Assembly: GCA_002375765.1 (NCBI GenBank)
Contig: DFMV01000055.1
Location: 988-47,184 of the forward strand
Reading direction: 5' to 3'
Length of the DNA stretch: 46,197 bases
Source of the DNA: Rhizobiales bacterium UBA3584
GTDB taxonomy: Bacteria; Pseudomonadota; Alphaproteobacteria; Rhizobiales; Devosiaceae
Part shown: piece after piece, positions 8,269 through 16,738 of the stretch
Layout: every line of letters starts with the position of its first letter
How positions within the stretch are numbered: position 1 is the first letter of the stretch
Made by a program: the position numbers and the translations under genes
Notes under the pieces: model-generated
The model's input: the letters and a program-made list of their open reading frames with translations, nothing else
What the model was told of the DNA's origin: nothing
Database searches by the model: none

Positions 8269-9162
8269 TCAGTTCGCGGTGCGTGGCGCGTATTTCTCCG
8301 CCAGCATCATCGCCGCCTTGCGGTCGATATCGGCATACTGCAGCACGCTGTCGGTCAGATAACCCTGCGCTTGCATCTGGACGCCATGCGCTTCGATGAT
8401 GGCGCGGGCATGGATCGGCTTGAGCGTCTCGCGATAGTCGCGCGGCACGGCGTTTTTCCCGCTCGCCTTATGTGTCTCGGCCAGCAGGCCAGCGGCCGTC
8501 TTGAGGCTTTTCTCGGTCACCGGAATCTTCATATGCGCCGCGAGCGCCTTGAGCTCCTTGATCGGATCGGCCCGCAAGTCTTCAAAGCGGATGGCATGCA
8601 CTTCGGGCTGCCGCTTGCCGATCCAGCTCGCCACATTCTGGCTCCACGACCCCTGCGGTTCGGAGACGCGTGTCGCGCCGCCCCGCACACGCCGATCGAC
8701 GGTCATCATCGCCTCGATGACCCGCATGGGCTGCATCCCGCTTGCATCGACAAGCGCAGCGGCCACATCGAGCGGCGAGCGCACAATATAGGTCCCGCCG
8801 ATTGAAACCTTGGTGTTAAAGGTCGGATGCCCGAAAAACGTGCCCCGCACCGCATGCGTCCGCACCACGGGCAACCCCCGCGTATCGCGCGAAAGCAACT
8901 CATGCACCTGCGGCCGCGCCGCCGCCACCTCCTCTTCCCCGAGGCTGTTGGCGTCCTTGCCGGTCACTTCCTTGTAGAAGCGGCCATGGGAATCGAGCGG
9001 TATGATATTGTCGATATTGCGCATATCGATCCGCTTGGGCGGATTGGGCTGACTCAGAGCGATCATCAGGAAAATGGCCGACCGCACCCAATTGCCGCCC
9101 GAGCGCGGGTAGGACGCAACGAAATAGAGCGGACGGATAGGCTTTGCCTGTTGATCGGACAC
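8269..9162 (-). CDS. Sulfotransferase domain protein (PAPS-dependent)
   Basis: This 297-residue protein resembles the sulfotransferase family (PF00685). The 5'-phosphosulfate loop is visible as SYPRSGGNWVR (17-27), and the 3'-phosphate-binding part as YIVRSPLDVAAAL (125-137), followed by the FEDLRADP segment typical of these enzymes. The family moves sulfate from PAPS onto hydroxyl or amino groups of small molecules, lipids or glycans. There is no signal peptide, so it should be cytoplasmic. No PAPS-making genes (cysD/N/C) are nearby, and the acceptor is unknown. The gene stands alone, divergent from parE. Confidence 0.85.
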   Translation of the reverse strand: MSDQQAKPIRPLYFVASYPRSGGNWVRSAIFLMIALSQPNPPKRIDMRNIDNIIPLDSHGRFYKEVTGKDANSLGEEEVAAARPQVHELLSRDTRGLPVVRTHAVRGTFFGHPTFNTKVSIGGTYIVRSPLDVAAALVDASGMQPMRVIEAMMTVDRRVRGGATRVSEPQGSWSQNVASWIGKRQPEVHAIRFEDLRADPIKELKALAAHMKIPVTEKSLKTAAGLLAETHKASGKNAVPRDYRETLKPIHARAIIEAHGVQMQAQGYLTDSVLQYADIDRKAAMMLAEKYAPRTAN

Positions 9163-9675
9163 GGCGGACTCCCAAGAACTGTCCGCACTAGTTATCTGCC
9201 GCGCAAGGTACGCGCAACCGCGGCGGGAACTTCAGGCGAGAAAAAACACCGTGGCCAGCCCTGGCAACAGGACCACTTTGGGGAGGGAAAGGTGGGCAAG
9301 CCGGTACGCAGAACTCTTCAATCCGGCCTGCAGCCACCTGAACACTTCGTGCCCTGACCCAGACACCTGATACGCAGCGCCTCGGGCAAATCGTGCACGC
9401 ATACGGCAACTCCAAACACATGAACCGTATGAACAATTTTTATCGCAAGGGGCTTAAAAAAGTGCTGATGAGACGCAAACCGAACGTAAATCGAGCCACT
9501 ATTTTGCGCGCCCGAAGTGTCCCAGGATGAGAATGCGGCGGTCGGCATAAGTTGCGCAAATCAGAGTGCAATGCTGTTGAAACACCTTGGAATCTGTGGT
9601 GTTTCCGCTCATACATGCCGCCATATGATAGACCGGAATTCCATCTGATTCGCCCGGCAAGAATTTTTGAGGCTC
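9163..9675. other. Intergenic region between sulfotransferase and parE
   Basis: These 513 bases separate divergent genes. Short open frames occur, but none has a ribosome site or recognisable residues. The part from about 9430 to 9500 is richer in A/T and may hold promoter elements. I see no clear operator, repeat or RNA structure. Confidence 0.5.
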
Positions 9676-11688
9676 ATGACCGACGACAACGATCTTTTTG
9701 GCGTCACGCCCCCCCAACCCGCCGCCGAGCCGCAGCGCGCCGCCCCTGCGCGTGCGCCAGCGCCGTCAAACTCCTATACGGCAGCCGATATCGAGGTGCT
9801 CGAAGGGCTTGAGCCCGTGCGCCGCCGGCCGGGCATGTATGTGGGCGGGACAGACACCAACGCTTTGCACCATCTCTTTGCCGAAGTCATCGACAACTCG
9901 ATGGACGAGGCGATCGGCGGGCATGCCACAAGGATCGAAGTTCATCTCGGCGAAGACGGCTACATAACGGTGGTCGACAACGGTCGCGGCATTCCGGTCG
10001 ACAACCATCCCAAGCAGCCCCATCTTTCCGCGCTCGAAGTCATTATGACCACGCTCCACGCGGGCGGAAAATTCGATTCCAAGGCCTATGAAACCTCGGG
10101 CGGGCTGCATGGCGTCGGCGTTTCGGTCGTCAACGCGCTGACCGACGATCTCGTCGTCGAGGTCGCGCTCGACCAGACCCTTTACCGGCAGACCTATTCG
10201 CGCGGCAAGCCGACCTCGAAGCTCGAAAACATGGGCCGTGTCAACAACCGGCGCGGAACGACGATCCGCTTCCATCCCGATGCCGAAATCTTCGGCAACG
10301 CGGCGCGCTTCGTCCCCGACCGGGTCTTCCGCATGACCCGTGCCAAGGCCTATCTCTTCGGCGGCGTCGAAATCCGCTGGTCATGCGACGAGTCACTCGC
10401 TACCGACGAGGTTCCCGCCAAGGCGGTGTTCCACTTCCCTGGTGGTCTTCGCGATTTCATCGAACGCCGCATCGAGGGTAGAACGCGAATCCTCGACGAC
10501 ATATTCTCCGGCCGGACAGGAAAGCCCGGCGGCCACGGATCGGTCGAATGGGCGATTTCGTGGTACATCGGCGATACCTTTACCTCCTCATATTGCAACA
10601 CCGTCCCTACCCCCGACGGCGGCACCCATGAGGCCGGCCTGCGAACCGCCCTGCTCCGCGGCCTGAAGAATTACGCTGAGATGGTCGGCAACAAGCGCGC
10701 ATCTATTGTCACATCCGAAGACGTTCTGGGCCATTGCGGATCAATGCTCTCGGTCTTTATCCGCGAGCCGGAATTCGTTGGCCAGACCAAGGACAAGCTT
10801 GCTTCGGGCGAAGCCACTCGCATCGTGGACAATGCCATCCGCGACGCCTTCGATCACTGGCTCACCGCATCGCCGACCCAGGCCAACAAGCTGCTCGAAT
10901 GGACCATCGAACGCGCAGAGGACCGTCTGCGCCGTCGCAAGGAAAAGGAAATCGACCGCAAATCGGCGACCCGCAAGCTGCGTCTGCCTGGCAAGCTCGC
11001 CGATTGCAGCCAGTCGGCGGCCCAGGGCGCCGAACTCTTCATCGTTGAAGGCGACAGCGCCGGCGGCAGCGCCAAGCAGGCGCGCGACCGGTCCAGCCAG
11101 GCCGTACTCCCACTGCGCGGCAAGGTGCTCAACGTGGCCGGCGCGAGCCGCGACAAACTTGCCGCCAACCAGCAGATCGCAGATCTCTTGCAGGCGCTTG
11201 GAGTGGGAACGCGCGACAAGTACCGTGAAGAGGATCTGCGTTACGACAAGATCATCATCATGACCGATGCCGACGTCGACGGCGCCCACATCGCTTCGCT
11301 TCTGATGACCTTCTTTTATCAGGAACTGCCGAAGCTGATCGAAGGCGGCCACCTCTTTTTGGCCCTGCCGCCCCTTTACCGCCTGTCGCAGGGCGCCAAG
11401 ACGGCCTACGCCATGGACGACGCCCATCGACTCAAATTGATGGAAGAAGAATTCACCGGGCGCGGCAAAGTCGAAGTCACACGGTTCAAGGGCCTTGGCG
11501 AAATGCCGCATGCGCACTTGAAAGAAACCACCATGAACCCCAAATCAAGGACATTGCTCGAGGTTCGCGTCGTCTCAGACCGCGCGGAGACCACCGATAC
11601 GGTCGACAGGCTCATGGGAAACAAACCCGAGGCCCGCTTCGAATTTATTTCCGAAAAAGCGGCCTTTGTGACCGAACTCGACGTTTGA
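9676..11688 (+). CDS. parE: DNA topoisomerase IV subunit B
   Basis: This 670-residue protein is the ATPase subunit of topoisomerase IV, which decatenates daughter chromosomes. After a Pro/Ala-rich N-terminal tail (1-32) comes the GHKL ATPase domain, with the general base E70 in AEVIDNSMDEA, VVDNGRGIPVD (99-109) and GGLHGVGVSVVNAL. The C-terminal half has the TOPRIM motif VEGDSAGGSAKQARDR and the metal site MTDADVDGAHI. The length and the sequence around the TOPRIM (no long GyrB-type insert) favour ParE over GyrB. The ATG at 9676 is chosen; a TTG at 9667 is an in-frame alternative. The parC partner is not in the window. Confidence 0.93.
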   Translation: MTDDNDLFGVTPPQPAAEPQRAAPARAPAPSNSYTAADIEVLEGLEPVRRRPGMYVGGTDTNALHHLFAEVIDNSMDEAIGGHATRIEVHLGEDGYITVVDNGRGIPVDNHPKQPHLSALEVIMTTLHAGGKFDSKAYETSGGLHGVGVSVVNALTDDLVVEVALDQTLYRQTYSRGKPTSKLENMGRVNNRRGTTIRFHPDAEIFGNAARFVPDRVFRMTRAKAYLFGGVEIRWSCDESLATDEVPAKAVFHFPGGLRDFIERRIEGRTRILDDIFSGRTGKPGGHGSVEWAISWYIGDTFTSSYCNTVPTPDGGTHEAGLRTALLRGLKNYAEMVGNKRASIVTSEDVLGHCGSMLSVFIREPEFVGQTKDKLASGEATRIVDNAIRDAFDHWLTASPTQANKLLEWTIERAEDRLRRRKEKEIDRKSATRKLRLPGKLADCSQSAAQGAELFIVEGDSAGGSAKQARDRSSQAVLPLRGKVLNVAGASRDKLAANQQIADLLQALGVGTRDKYREEDLRYDKIIIMTDADVDGAHIASLLMTFFYQELPKLIEGGHLFLALPPLYRLSQGAKTAYAMDDAHRLKLMEEEFTGRGKVEVTRFKGLGEMPHAHLKETTMNPKSRTLLEVRVVSDRAETTDTVDRLMGNKPEARFEFISEKAAFVTELDV

Positions 11689-11711
11689 TCGTGCGCGGTC
11701 AGGCAGGCATT

Positions 11712-11735
11712 AATCTTGATGGCCAAATCAAGATT
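11712..11735. repeat. Inverted repeat in the parE-helicase gap
   Basis: AATCTTGAT (11712-11720) and ATCAAGATT (11727-11735) are perfect 9-bp arms with a 6-base centre, 24 bases after the parE stop. No T-run follows, so it is a weak terminator candidate at best. It may be an operator for the downstream helicase. Confidence 0.45.
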
Positions 11736-11931
11736 GACTTGAACCCAAGGTAGTTTATGGTCCCGCTCGTCAGAGGCCATACCCGTTCACTTGCACGTTC
11801 CGCGCGCAGGTTTGAGCAAAGTGTGGATCAAAGTGTACCGATTTCCGCTGGCGACACGTCGAGAAAGAACGAACCGGCAGCCTGCCTCACTTCTTCTTTA
11901 TTCTCTGACCCGAACATGATGGACACCCGAT

Positions 11932-13341
11932 TTGACTGTTGAATTCTCCGAGCTCGGCTTGGGCGACAAGGTCACCGAAGCAGTCGCTGCAGCCGGCTAT
12001 ACCAAGCCAACCGATATCCAGGCCCAGGCCATTCCCCATATCCTTGAAAAAAAGGATCTTATCGGGATCGCCCAGACCGGAACCGGCAAGACGGCTTCAT
12101 TTGTGCTGCCGATGCTCTCCCTTCTCGAAAAGGGCCGGGCCCGCGCGCGCATGCCGCGCACCCTCATTTTAGAGCCTACGCGCGAACTCGCGGCGCAGGT
12201 TCACGAGAACTTTGAAAAATACGGCAAAAACCACCGTCTGACCGTCGCTTTGCTGATCGGTGGCGTATCGTTTGAAGATCAGAACAAGAAGCTCGATCGC
12301 GGCGCTGACGTTCTCATCGCCACGCCCGGCCGCATGCTCGATCACTTCGAGCGCGGACGCCTGCTACTCACCGGTGTCGACATTCTCGTCATCGACGAGG
12401 CCGATCGCATGCTCGACATGGGCTTCATCCCCGATATCGAACGCATCTGCTCGCTGCTCCCGCAGCGCCGGCAGACCCTGTTCTTTTCGGCCACCATGCC
12501 ACCTGAAATCCAGAAGCTGACCCAGCGTTTCCTGCGCGATCCGGTCAAGGTGGAAGTGGCGCGCCAGAATTCGACTGCCGACACCATCGAGCAGGTTCTG
12601 CTCAAGGTCGGCCGCACGCCGGCGGAAAAGCGTGCCGCGCTTCGCGACCAGATTCGCGCCGCCAAGGATCTCAAGAACGCGATCATCTTCTGCAACCGCA
12701 AGCGCGACGTTGCGACGGTCGCCCGTTCGCTCGAGCGCCACGGTTTCGATGCCGGCGCGCTGCACGGGGACATGGATCAGAAATCCCGCACCGAAACGCT
12801 CGACAGCTTCCGCGCCGGATCGCTGGCGATTCTTGTTGCGTCCGATGTTGCCGCCCGCGGCCTAGATATCCCCGCGGTGAGCCATGTCTTCAATTTCGAC
12901 GTGCCCACCCATGCAGAAGATTATGTCCATCGTATCGGCCGGACCGGCCGTGCCGGACGCTCCGGCACCGCAATTACCCTGATTGGTCCGGGCGAAACCA
13001 AATATGTCGATGCGATCACCAAACTGATCCAGCGCGACATAGCCTGGGCGGACGCGTCAGCCACCGTGTCTGCGCCCGCGCCTGAAGTCTCACAAGGCGA
13101 TGAGGCGCCATCCAGTGGTCGAAAACGTGGTCGGCGCACACGCGGGAAAGACGAAAAGCCTGCCGCCGAAAGGCAGCAGCCGGCCAAACCAACCGAACAG
13201 GCACCGCGCCAGAACCGTGAGCAGGCCCCACGCCAGAACCGCGAACAGCCGCGCCGCGCGAACAATGACGATGGTCCCGCGAGTTTCAAGTCGGAAGGCC
13301 ATATTCCCGCATTCCTGCTGCGCCCGACTGGCAGAGCCTGA
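11932..13341 (+). CDS. DEAD-box RNA helicase, RhlE-like, TTG start
   Basis: The frame has a stop at 11917-11919, and the only start candidate before the conserved Q motif is TTG at 11932, giving 469 residues. Helicase motifs appear in order: Q motif GYTKPTDIQ (22-30), I AQTGTGKT (47-54), Ia PTRELA (82-87), Ib TPGR (131-134), II DEAD (155-158), III SAT (186-188) and VI HRIGRTGRAGR. The C-terminal tail is basic and disordered, with an 8-residue tandem repeat QNRE-type (EQAPRQNR twice). It unwinds RNA in ribosome assembly or in the degradosome; RhlE/DeaD-like helicases bind RNase E in alphaproteobacteria. A 27-bp mini-ORF (11916-11942) overlaps the start codon, so translational coupling is possible. 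Confidence 0.9.
   Translation: MTVEFSELGLGDKVTEAVAAAGYTKPTDIQAQAIPHILEKKDLIGIAQTGTGKTASFVLPMLSLLEKGRARARMPRTLILEPTRELAAQVHENFEKYGKNHRLTVALLIGGVSFEDQNKKLDRGADVLIATPGRMLDHFERGRLLLTGVDILVIDEADRMLDMGFIPDIERICSLLPQRRQTLFFSATMPPEIQKLTQRFLRDPVKVEVARQNSTADTIEQVLLKVGRTPAEKRAALRDQIRAAKDLKNAIIFCNRKRDVATVARSLERHGFDAGALHGDMDQKSRTETLDSFRAGSLAILVASDVAARGLDIPAVSHVFNFDVPTHAEDYVHRIGRTGRAGRSGTAITLIGPGETKYVDAITKLIQRDIAWADASATVSAPAPEVSQGDEAPSSGRKRGRRTRGKDEKPAAERQQPAKPTEQAPRQNREQAPRQNREQPRRANNDDGPASFKSEGHIPAFLLRPTGRA
13195..13257 (+). repeat. In-gene tandem repeat of the helicase tail
   Basis: Two 24-bp units (13195-13218 and 13219-13242) both encode EQAPRQNR, followed by a partial third (EQPRR). They lie in the disordered RNA-binding tail of the DEAD-box helicase. 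Confidence 0.8.
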
Positions 13342-13664
13342 TCGCAATGGTTTGGGGTACGGCCCTGCACCCGGTCAGGACAGCAGGTCTGTTGACATCT
13401 TGAATCCCGGACGCTGCCGGTGATTTTTGATCTGGACAGCCGCGCCAGGACGCTCTAGCTAATCAATGGTTCCATGCCGGGGGGCTCTGGAAGCGTTCGG
13501 AACTCCAATCTGATGTTGCCGCTCGTAACCTGCACAGCAATCTGAAATCTCAATCCGCTTATCGACGGCCTTCAGGGCGCGGCTCGGGAGTTGGACTGGG
13601 TTTAAGGCGCCTTTAAGCCCTGGCGGACTATGATCTGATCGGAACAGGTGATGGTTGACGTAAC
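13342..13664. other. Intergenic region between helicase and GGDEF gene
   Basis: These 323 bases hold no convincing gene; a minus-strand frame at 13459-13692 lacks features of a real protein. A weak CCGG-loop-CCGG hairpin followed by TTTTT near 13407-13430 may end the helicase transcript. A CtrA-box-like element lies close to the GGDEF gene and is listed separately. Confidence 0.5.
13602..13616. promoter_or_regulatory. CtrA-box-like site TTAA-N7-TTAA upstream of the GGDEF gene
   Basis: TTAA (13602-13605), seven bases (GGCGCCT), then TTAA (13613-13616) match the spacing of the full CtrA recognition site of alphaproteobacteria. It ends 48 bp before the GTG start. A TATGAT hexamer at 13629-13634 could be a -10 box. 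The motif is short and can occur by chance. Confidence 0.4.
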
Positions 13665-14726
13665 GTGACGAACCTGGACTTTGACCGCGCATCAGGATTT
13701 GCCAATGCGGCGCTTGCCTTGCTCAAGCGCGCGCAGATTCCGCCGTTTCCGGTATATTATGAGCTGTTTTATACTTACGCGACCGGTTCGAATGCCGAGC
13801 TCAACACGCAGGTCAACGCAATCCTGACGCGATCAGGCACGATCACACTCGAGGAAGCTACGCAATTATGCGAGACATTCCTCAAAGTCCCCGACATGGA
13901 CGAGAAGTTGCGGGCAATGTCGCAGATCATGAGCCGCAAGATCACTGATGTGAACCAGGCGATTGATGCCGCCATGGTATCCGCCAGTTCTTATTCGGGC
14001 TCGCTTCAACAGGCTTCGGGCGATCTGGCTGGCGGTGGTATCGACGAAGATGCGCTGAAAATGCTGTCTTCGCGCCTGCTGCGGGAAACCCGCCGCATGC
14101 AGGACATGAACCGGCGTCTCGAGGCCGAACTGGAAACCTCAAAGGACGACATTTCCGTTCTCCAGCGCGACCTCGACGAGGTCCGCAAGGAGTCCATGCT
14201 CGATCCTCTTACCAAGATTCCCAATCGCAAATGTTTCGACGAGCAGTTCTCGGCCGATCTGGAGCGAACTCACGCCCAGAACGCCACCATGTCGCTGCTG
14301 CTTTTCGATATCGATAGCTTCAAAGCCTTCAACGACACCTATGGTCACCTGACCGGCGATCAGGTGCTTCGGCTGGTGGCCCATGTTCTTAAGGCCAATC
14401 TCAAGGGGCGGGACATGCCCGCCCGCTTCGGCGGGGAAGAGTTTGTCGCCATCCTGCCCGAGACCGAGCTGGAGGGTGCCATTACCGTTGCCGAAAATAT
14501 TCGCCGCTCGGTGCAGGCCAAGGAACTTCTCAAGCGCTCGACCAACGAAAAGCTGGGCCGCATCACGCTGTCGGTTGGGGTTGCACAATGGCGCGCCGGC
14601 GACACAGCGGCCACACTTATCGAGCGCGCCGACAAGTGTCTTTACGCCGCCAAGGGCGCCGGACGAAATCGGGTAATGTCGGAAAAGGACCTGCCAGGCT
14701 TCATCGGCTCATCCGACGTCGCCTGA
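13665..14726 (+). CDS. GGDEF-domain protein, probable diguanylate cyclase
   Basis: This 353-residue protein starts at GTG 13665. Residues 1-130 are helical with no known domain that I recognise. A coiled-coil-like stretch (about 135-175) leads to a GGDEF domain with FDIDSFKAFND (214-224, D215 as metal ligand) and an intact GGEEF active site (256-260), so c-di-GMP synthesis is likely. The inhibitory I-site RxxD is replaced by KGRD (247-250), suggesting loss of canonical product inhibition. No EAL domain and no membrane segment are present. The coiled coil followed by DPLT is the usual signal-to-dimer linker. A CtrA-box-like site upstream may tie expression to the cell cycle. Confidence 0.9.
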   Translation: MTNLDFDRASGFANAALALLKRAQIPPFPVYYELFYTYATGSNAELNTQVNAILTRSGTITLEEATQLCETFLKVPDMDEKLRAMSQIMSRKITDVNQAIDAAMVSASSYSGSLQQASGDLAGGGIDEDALKMLSSRLLRETRRMQDMNRRLEAELETSKDDISVLQRDLDEVRKESMLDPLTKIPNRKCFDEQFSADLERTHAQNATMSLLLFDIDSFKAFNDTYGHLTGDQVLRLVAHVLKANLKGRDMPARFGGEEFVAILPETELEGAITVAENIRRSVQAKELLKRSTNEKLGRITLSVGVAQWRAGDTAATLIERADKCLYAAKGAGRNRVMSEKDLPGFIGSSDVA

Positions 14727-14732
14727 TCGCCC

Positions 14733-15119
14733 TCAGACCGTTGCTTCGGCCCGCGCTCTGGCCAGGTCGGCAAGATCGGCCGGCTTGAGCTGAACGCTCT
14801 CCCCACACCCGCAAGCGCCTTCCTGGTTGGGATTGTTGAAGGTAAAACCCGATGACATCCGGGTTTCTTCATAATCCATCACTGTTCCGAGCAGAAACAG
14901 CGTCGCCTTAGGCTCGATCCAGACCTGCACACCCTTGTCGCTGATATGATCGTCACCGGCCACGGCCTCTTCGACATAATCGAGCGTGTAGGCCATGCCT
15001 GCGCAGCCGGCATTCTTCACCCCGACACGCACGCCAATGACCGGCTTGTCGCTGTCTTCGATGATTTCCCTGATGCGCTCGGCAGCGGCATCGGTAAGCT
15101 GCATGATCGCGAAAGCCAT
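14733..15119 (-). CDS. sufA: SufA/IscA A-type Fe-S carrier, last gene of suf operon
   Basis: This 128-residue protein has the A-type carrier pattern with three conserved cysteines: C39 in NAGCAGM, and C103 and C105 in GACGCGES. Family members receive Fe-S clusters from the SufBCD scaffold and pass them to target proteins. The ATG at 15119 is chosen because similarity begins at MAFAIMQLTDAA; the frame extends upstream into sufT. Only 2 bases separate its start from the sufT stop, so it is the co-transcribed last gene of the suf operon. It converges on the GGDEF gene with a 6-base gap, and no strong terminator is visible between them. Confidence 0.93.
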   Translation of the reverse strand: MAFAIMQLTDAAAERIREIIEDSDKPVIGVRVGVKNAGCAGMAYTLDYVEEAVAGDDHISDKGVQVWIEPKATLFLLGTVMDYEETRMSSGFTFNNPNQEGACGCGESVQLKPADLADLARARAEATV

Positions 15120-15121
15120 TT

Positions 15122-15508
15122 CTACCACCAGTTCAGCGCGACTTGCGCTTCCTCGCTCATCCGGTCCGGCCCCCACGGCGGATCGAATACCATTTTCACT
15201 TCAACGTCCTGAATCCCTTCGACTGAGCGCGCCGCATTCTCGACCCAGCCCGGCATTTCACCGGCCACCGGGCACCCCGGAGCGGTCAACGTCATGTCGA
15301 TTGTCAGGTTGCGGTCGTCGTCGAGATCGACCTTGTAGATCAACCCCAGCTCATAAATATCGACAGGGATTTCGGGATCATAAACCGTCTTGAGCGCCGC
15401 AATCAGGTCCGCCGTGATGCGCTCGACATCCTCGGTCGGCAACGCATTGCCACCCTCAACAAAGCTCTTGGCTTCGGCTTCGGTCTTTTCCGGTGCGGTA
15501 TCAGTCAT
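15122..15508 (-). CDS. sufT: SufT (DUF59/MIP18 family) Fe-S assembly protein
   Basis: This 128-residue protein consists of an acidic N-terminal extension (1-28) and a DUF59/MIP18 domain with the hallmark DPEIPVDIYELGLIY (about 44-58) and the conserved Cys in LTAPGCPVAGEMP. Family members help Fe-S protein maturation, as SufT does in Gram-positive bacteria and as CIA2 does in eukaryotes. The gene is called sufX in some rhizobial operons. It lies 12 bases after the sufS stop and 2 bases before sufA, clearly within the operon. Confidence 0.92.
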   Translation of the reverse strand: MTDTAPEKTEAEAKSFVEGGNALPTEDVERITADLIAALKTVYDPEIPVDIYELGLIYKVDLDDDRNLTIDMTLTAPGCPVAGEMPGWVENAARSVEGIQDVEVKMVFDPPWGPDRMSEEAQVALNWW

Positions 15509-15520
15509 GACGGTCCAATA

Positions 15521-16738
15521 TCAAAAGAAGGATTGCGCTTTTTCGATAGCCTCGACAAGCGCGTCCACATCGTCCTTGCCATTATATAGGGCAAACGAGG
15601 CCCGACATGTAGAGGTAACCCCAAATCTTTGTAGCAGGGGCATTGCACAATGGGTCCCGGCCCGCACGGCAACACCATACCGGTCGAGAATTGTCGAAAC
15701 GTCGTGGGCATGAGCATTCTCGAGCATGAAGGAAAAAATCCCGCCCTTGCTCGGTGCGGTACCGAACATGCGCAGGGAATTGATCCGCGACAGCTGCTCG
15801 CCCGCGTAAACCGCGACCTCGTGCTCGTGGGCCGCAATGGCGTCACGCCCAATGGCCTCGACATAATCGATCGCCGCGCCAAGCCCGATCGCCTGTACGA
15901 TCGGCGGCGTGCCGGCCTCGAACCTGTGCGGCGGAGCGTTGTAGGTCACAGCGTCCTGCGAAACCTCTTCGATCATCTCCCCGCCGCCCAGAAACGGTTG
16001 CATCGCGGCAAGCAGGTCATACTTGCCGTAAAGAACCCCCACCCCGGTCGGCCCATAGAGCTTGTGGCCGGTAAAGACATAGAAATCGGCCCCGATATCG
16101 CGCACGTCCACCTTGGTGTGAACGGCCGCCTGGCTACCATCGATCAGAACCGGAATACCGCGCGCATGCGCGATCTCCACGATCTGCTTGGCCGGATTGA
16201 TCGTGCCCAGCACGTTCGACATATGTGTGATCGCAACGATCTTCGTCCGGTCCGTCAGGGCCGCCGTAAAGGCATCAAGATCGAAGCTTCCATCATCGGC
16301 CACGTCCACCCATTTTATCACCGCGCCCTTGCGTTCCCGATGGAAATGCCACGGCACGATGTTGGAGTGGTGTTCGGCGATCGAAATGACGATCTCGTCC
16401 CCCTCCCCGATCCGCGGACCGGCAAATGAGGACGCCACCAGATTGATGGCTTCGGTCGTCGAACGCGTAAAAATGATCTCTTCGACCCGCTCGGCATTGA
16501 GAAACGCGCGCACTTTCTCGCGTGCGCCCTCGAACGCTTCGGTCGCCCGATTGGCCAGCGTATGCAGTCCCCGATGCACATTGGCATATTCGTGTCGATA
16601 CGCATGATCCATGCGATCGAGCACCTGCACCGGCTTTTGCGCCGAAGCACCCGAGTCGAGATAAACCAGGCGCTTGCCGTGAATTTTCTCCTCGAGAATG
16701 GGAAAATCCGCGCGTGCTGTCGCGAGATCGAAAGGCAT
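15521..16738 (-). CDS. sufS: SufS group II cysteine desulfurase
   Basis: This 405-residue PLP enzyme takes sulfur from cysteine to supply the SufBCD scaffold. The PLP lysine is K226 in FTGHKLYGPTG, and the persulfide-forming cysteine is C364 in RAGTHCAMPL. The short loop around that Cys is the mark of group II (SufS) enzymes. The ATG at 16738 shares one base with the sufD stop (TGATG), so the two are translationally coupled. The operon contains a second desulfurase (20787-21929) of another type. No sufE gene is seen here. Confidence 0.95.
   Translation of the reverse strand: MPFDLATARADFPILEEKIHGKRLVYLDSGASAQKPVQVLDRMDHAYRHEYANVHRGLHTLANRATEAFEGAREKVRAFLNAERVEEIIFTRSTTEAINLVASSFAGPRIGEGDEIVISIAEHHSNIVPWHFHRERKGAVIKWVDVADDGSFDLDAFTAALTDRTKIVAITHMSNVLGTINPAKQIVEIAHARGIPVLIDGSQAAVHTKVDVRDIGADFYVFTGHKLYGPTGVGVLYGKYDLLAAMQPFLGGGEMIEEVSQDAVTYNAPPHRFEAGTPPIVQAIGLGAAIDYVEAIGRDAIAAHEHEVAVYAGEQLSRINSLRMFGTAPSKGGIFSFMLENAHAHDVSTILDRYGVAVRAGTHCAMPLLQRFGVTSTCRASFALYNGKDDVDALVEAIEKAQSFF

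Noticed and set aside
13459..13692. 77-codon minus-strand frame before the GGDEF gene
   Set aside because: It overlaps the GGDEF start and promoter, has no ribosome site and no family-like residues.
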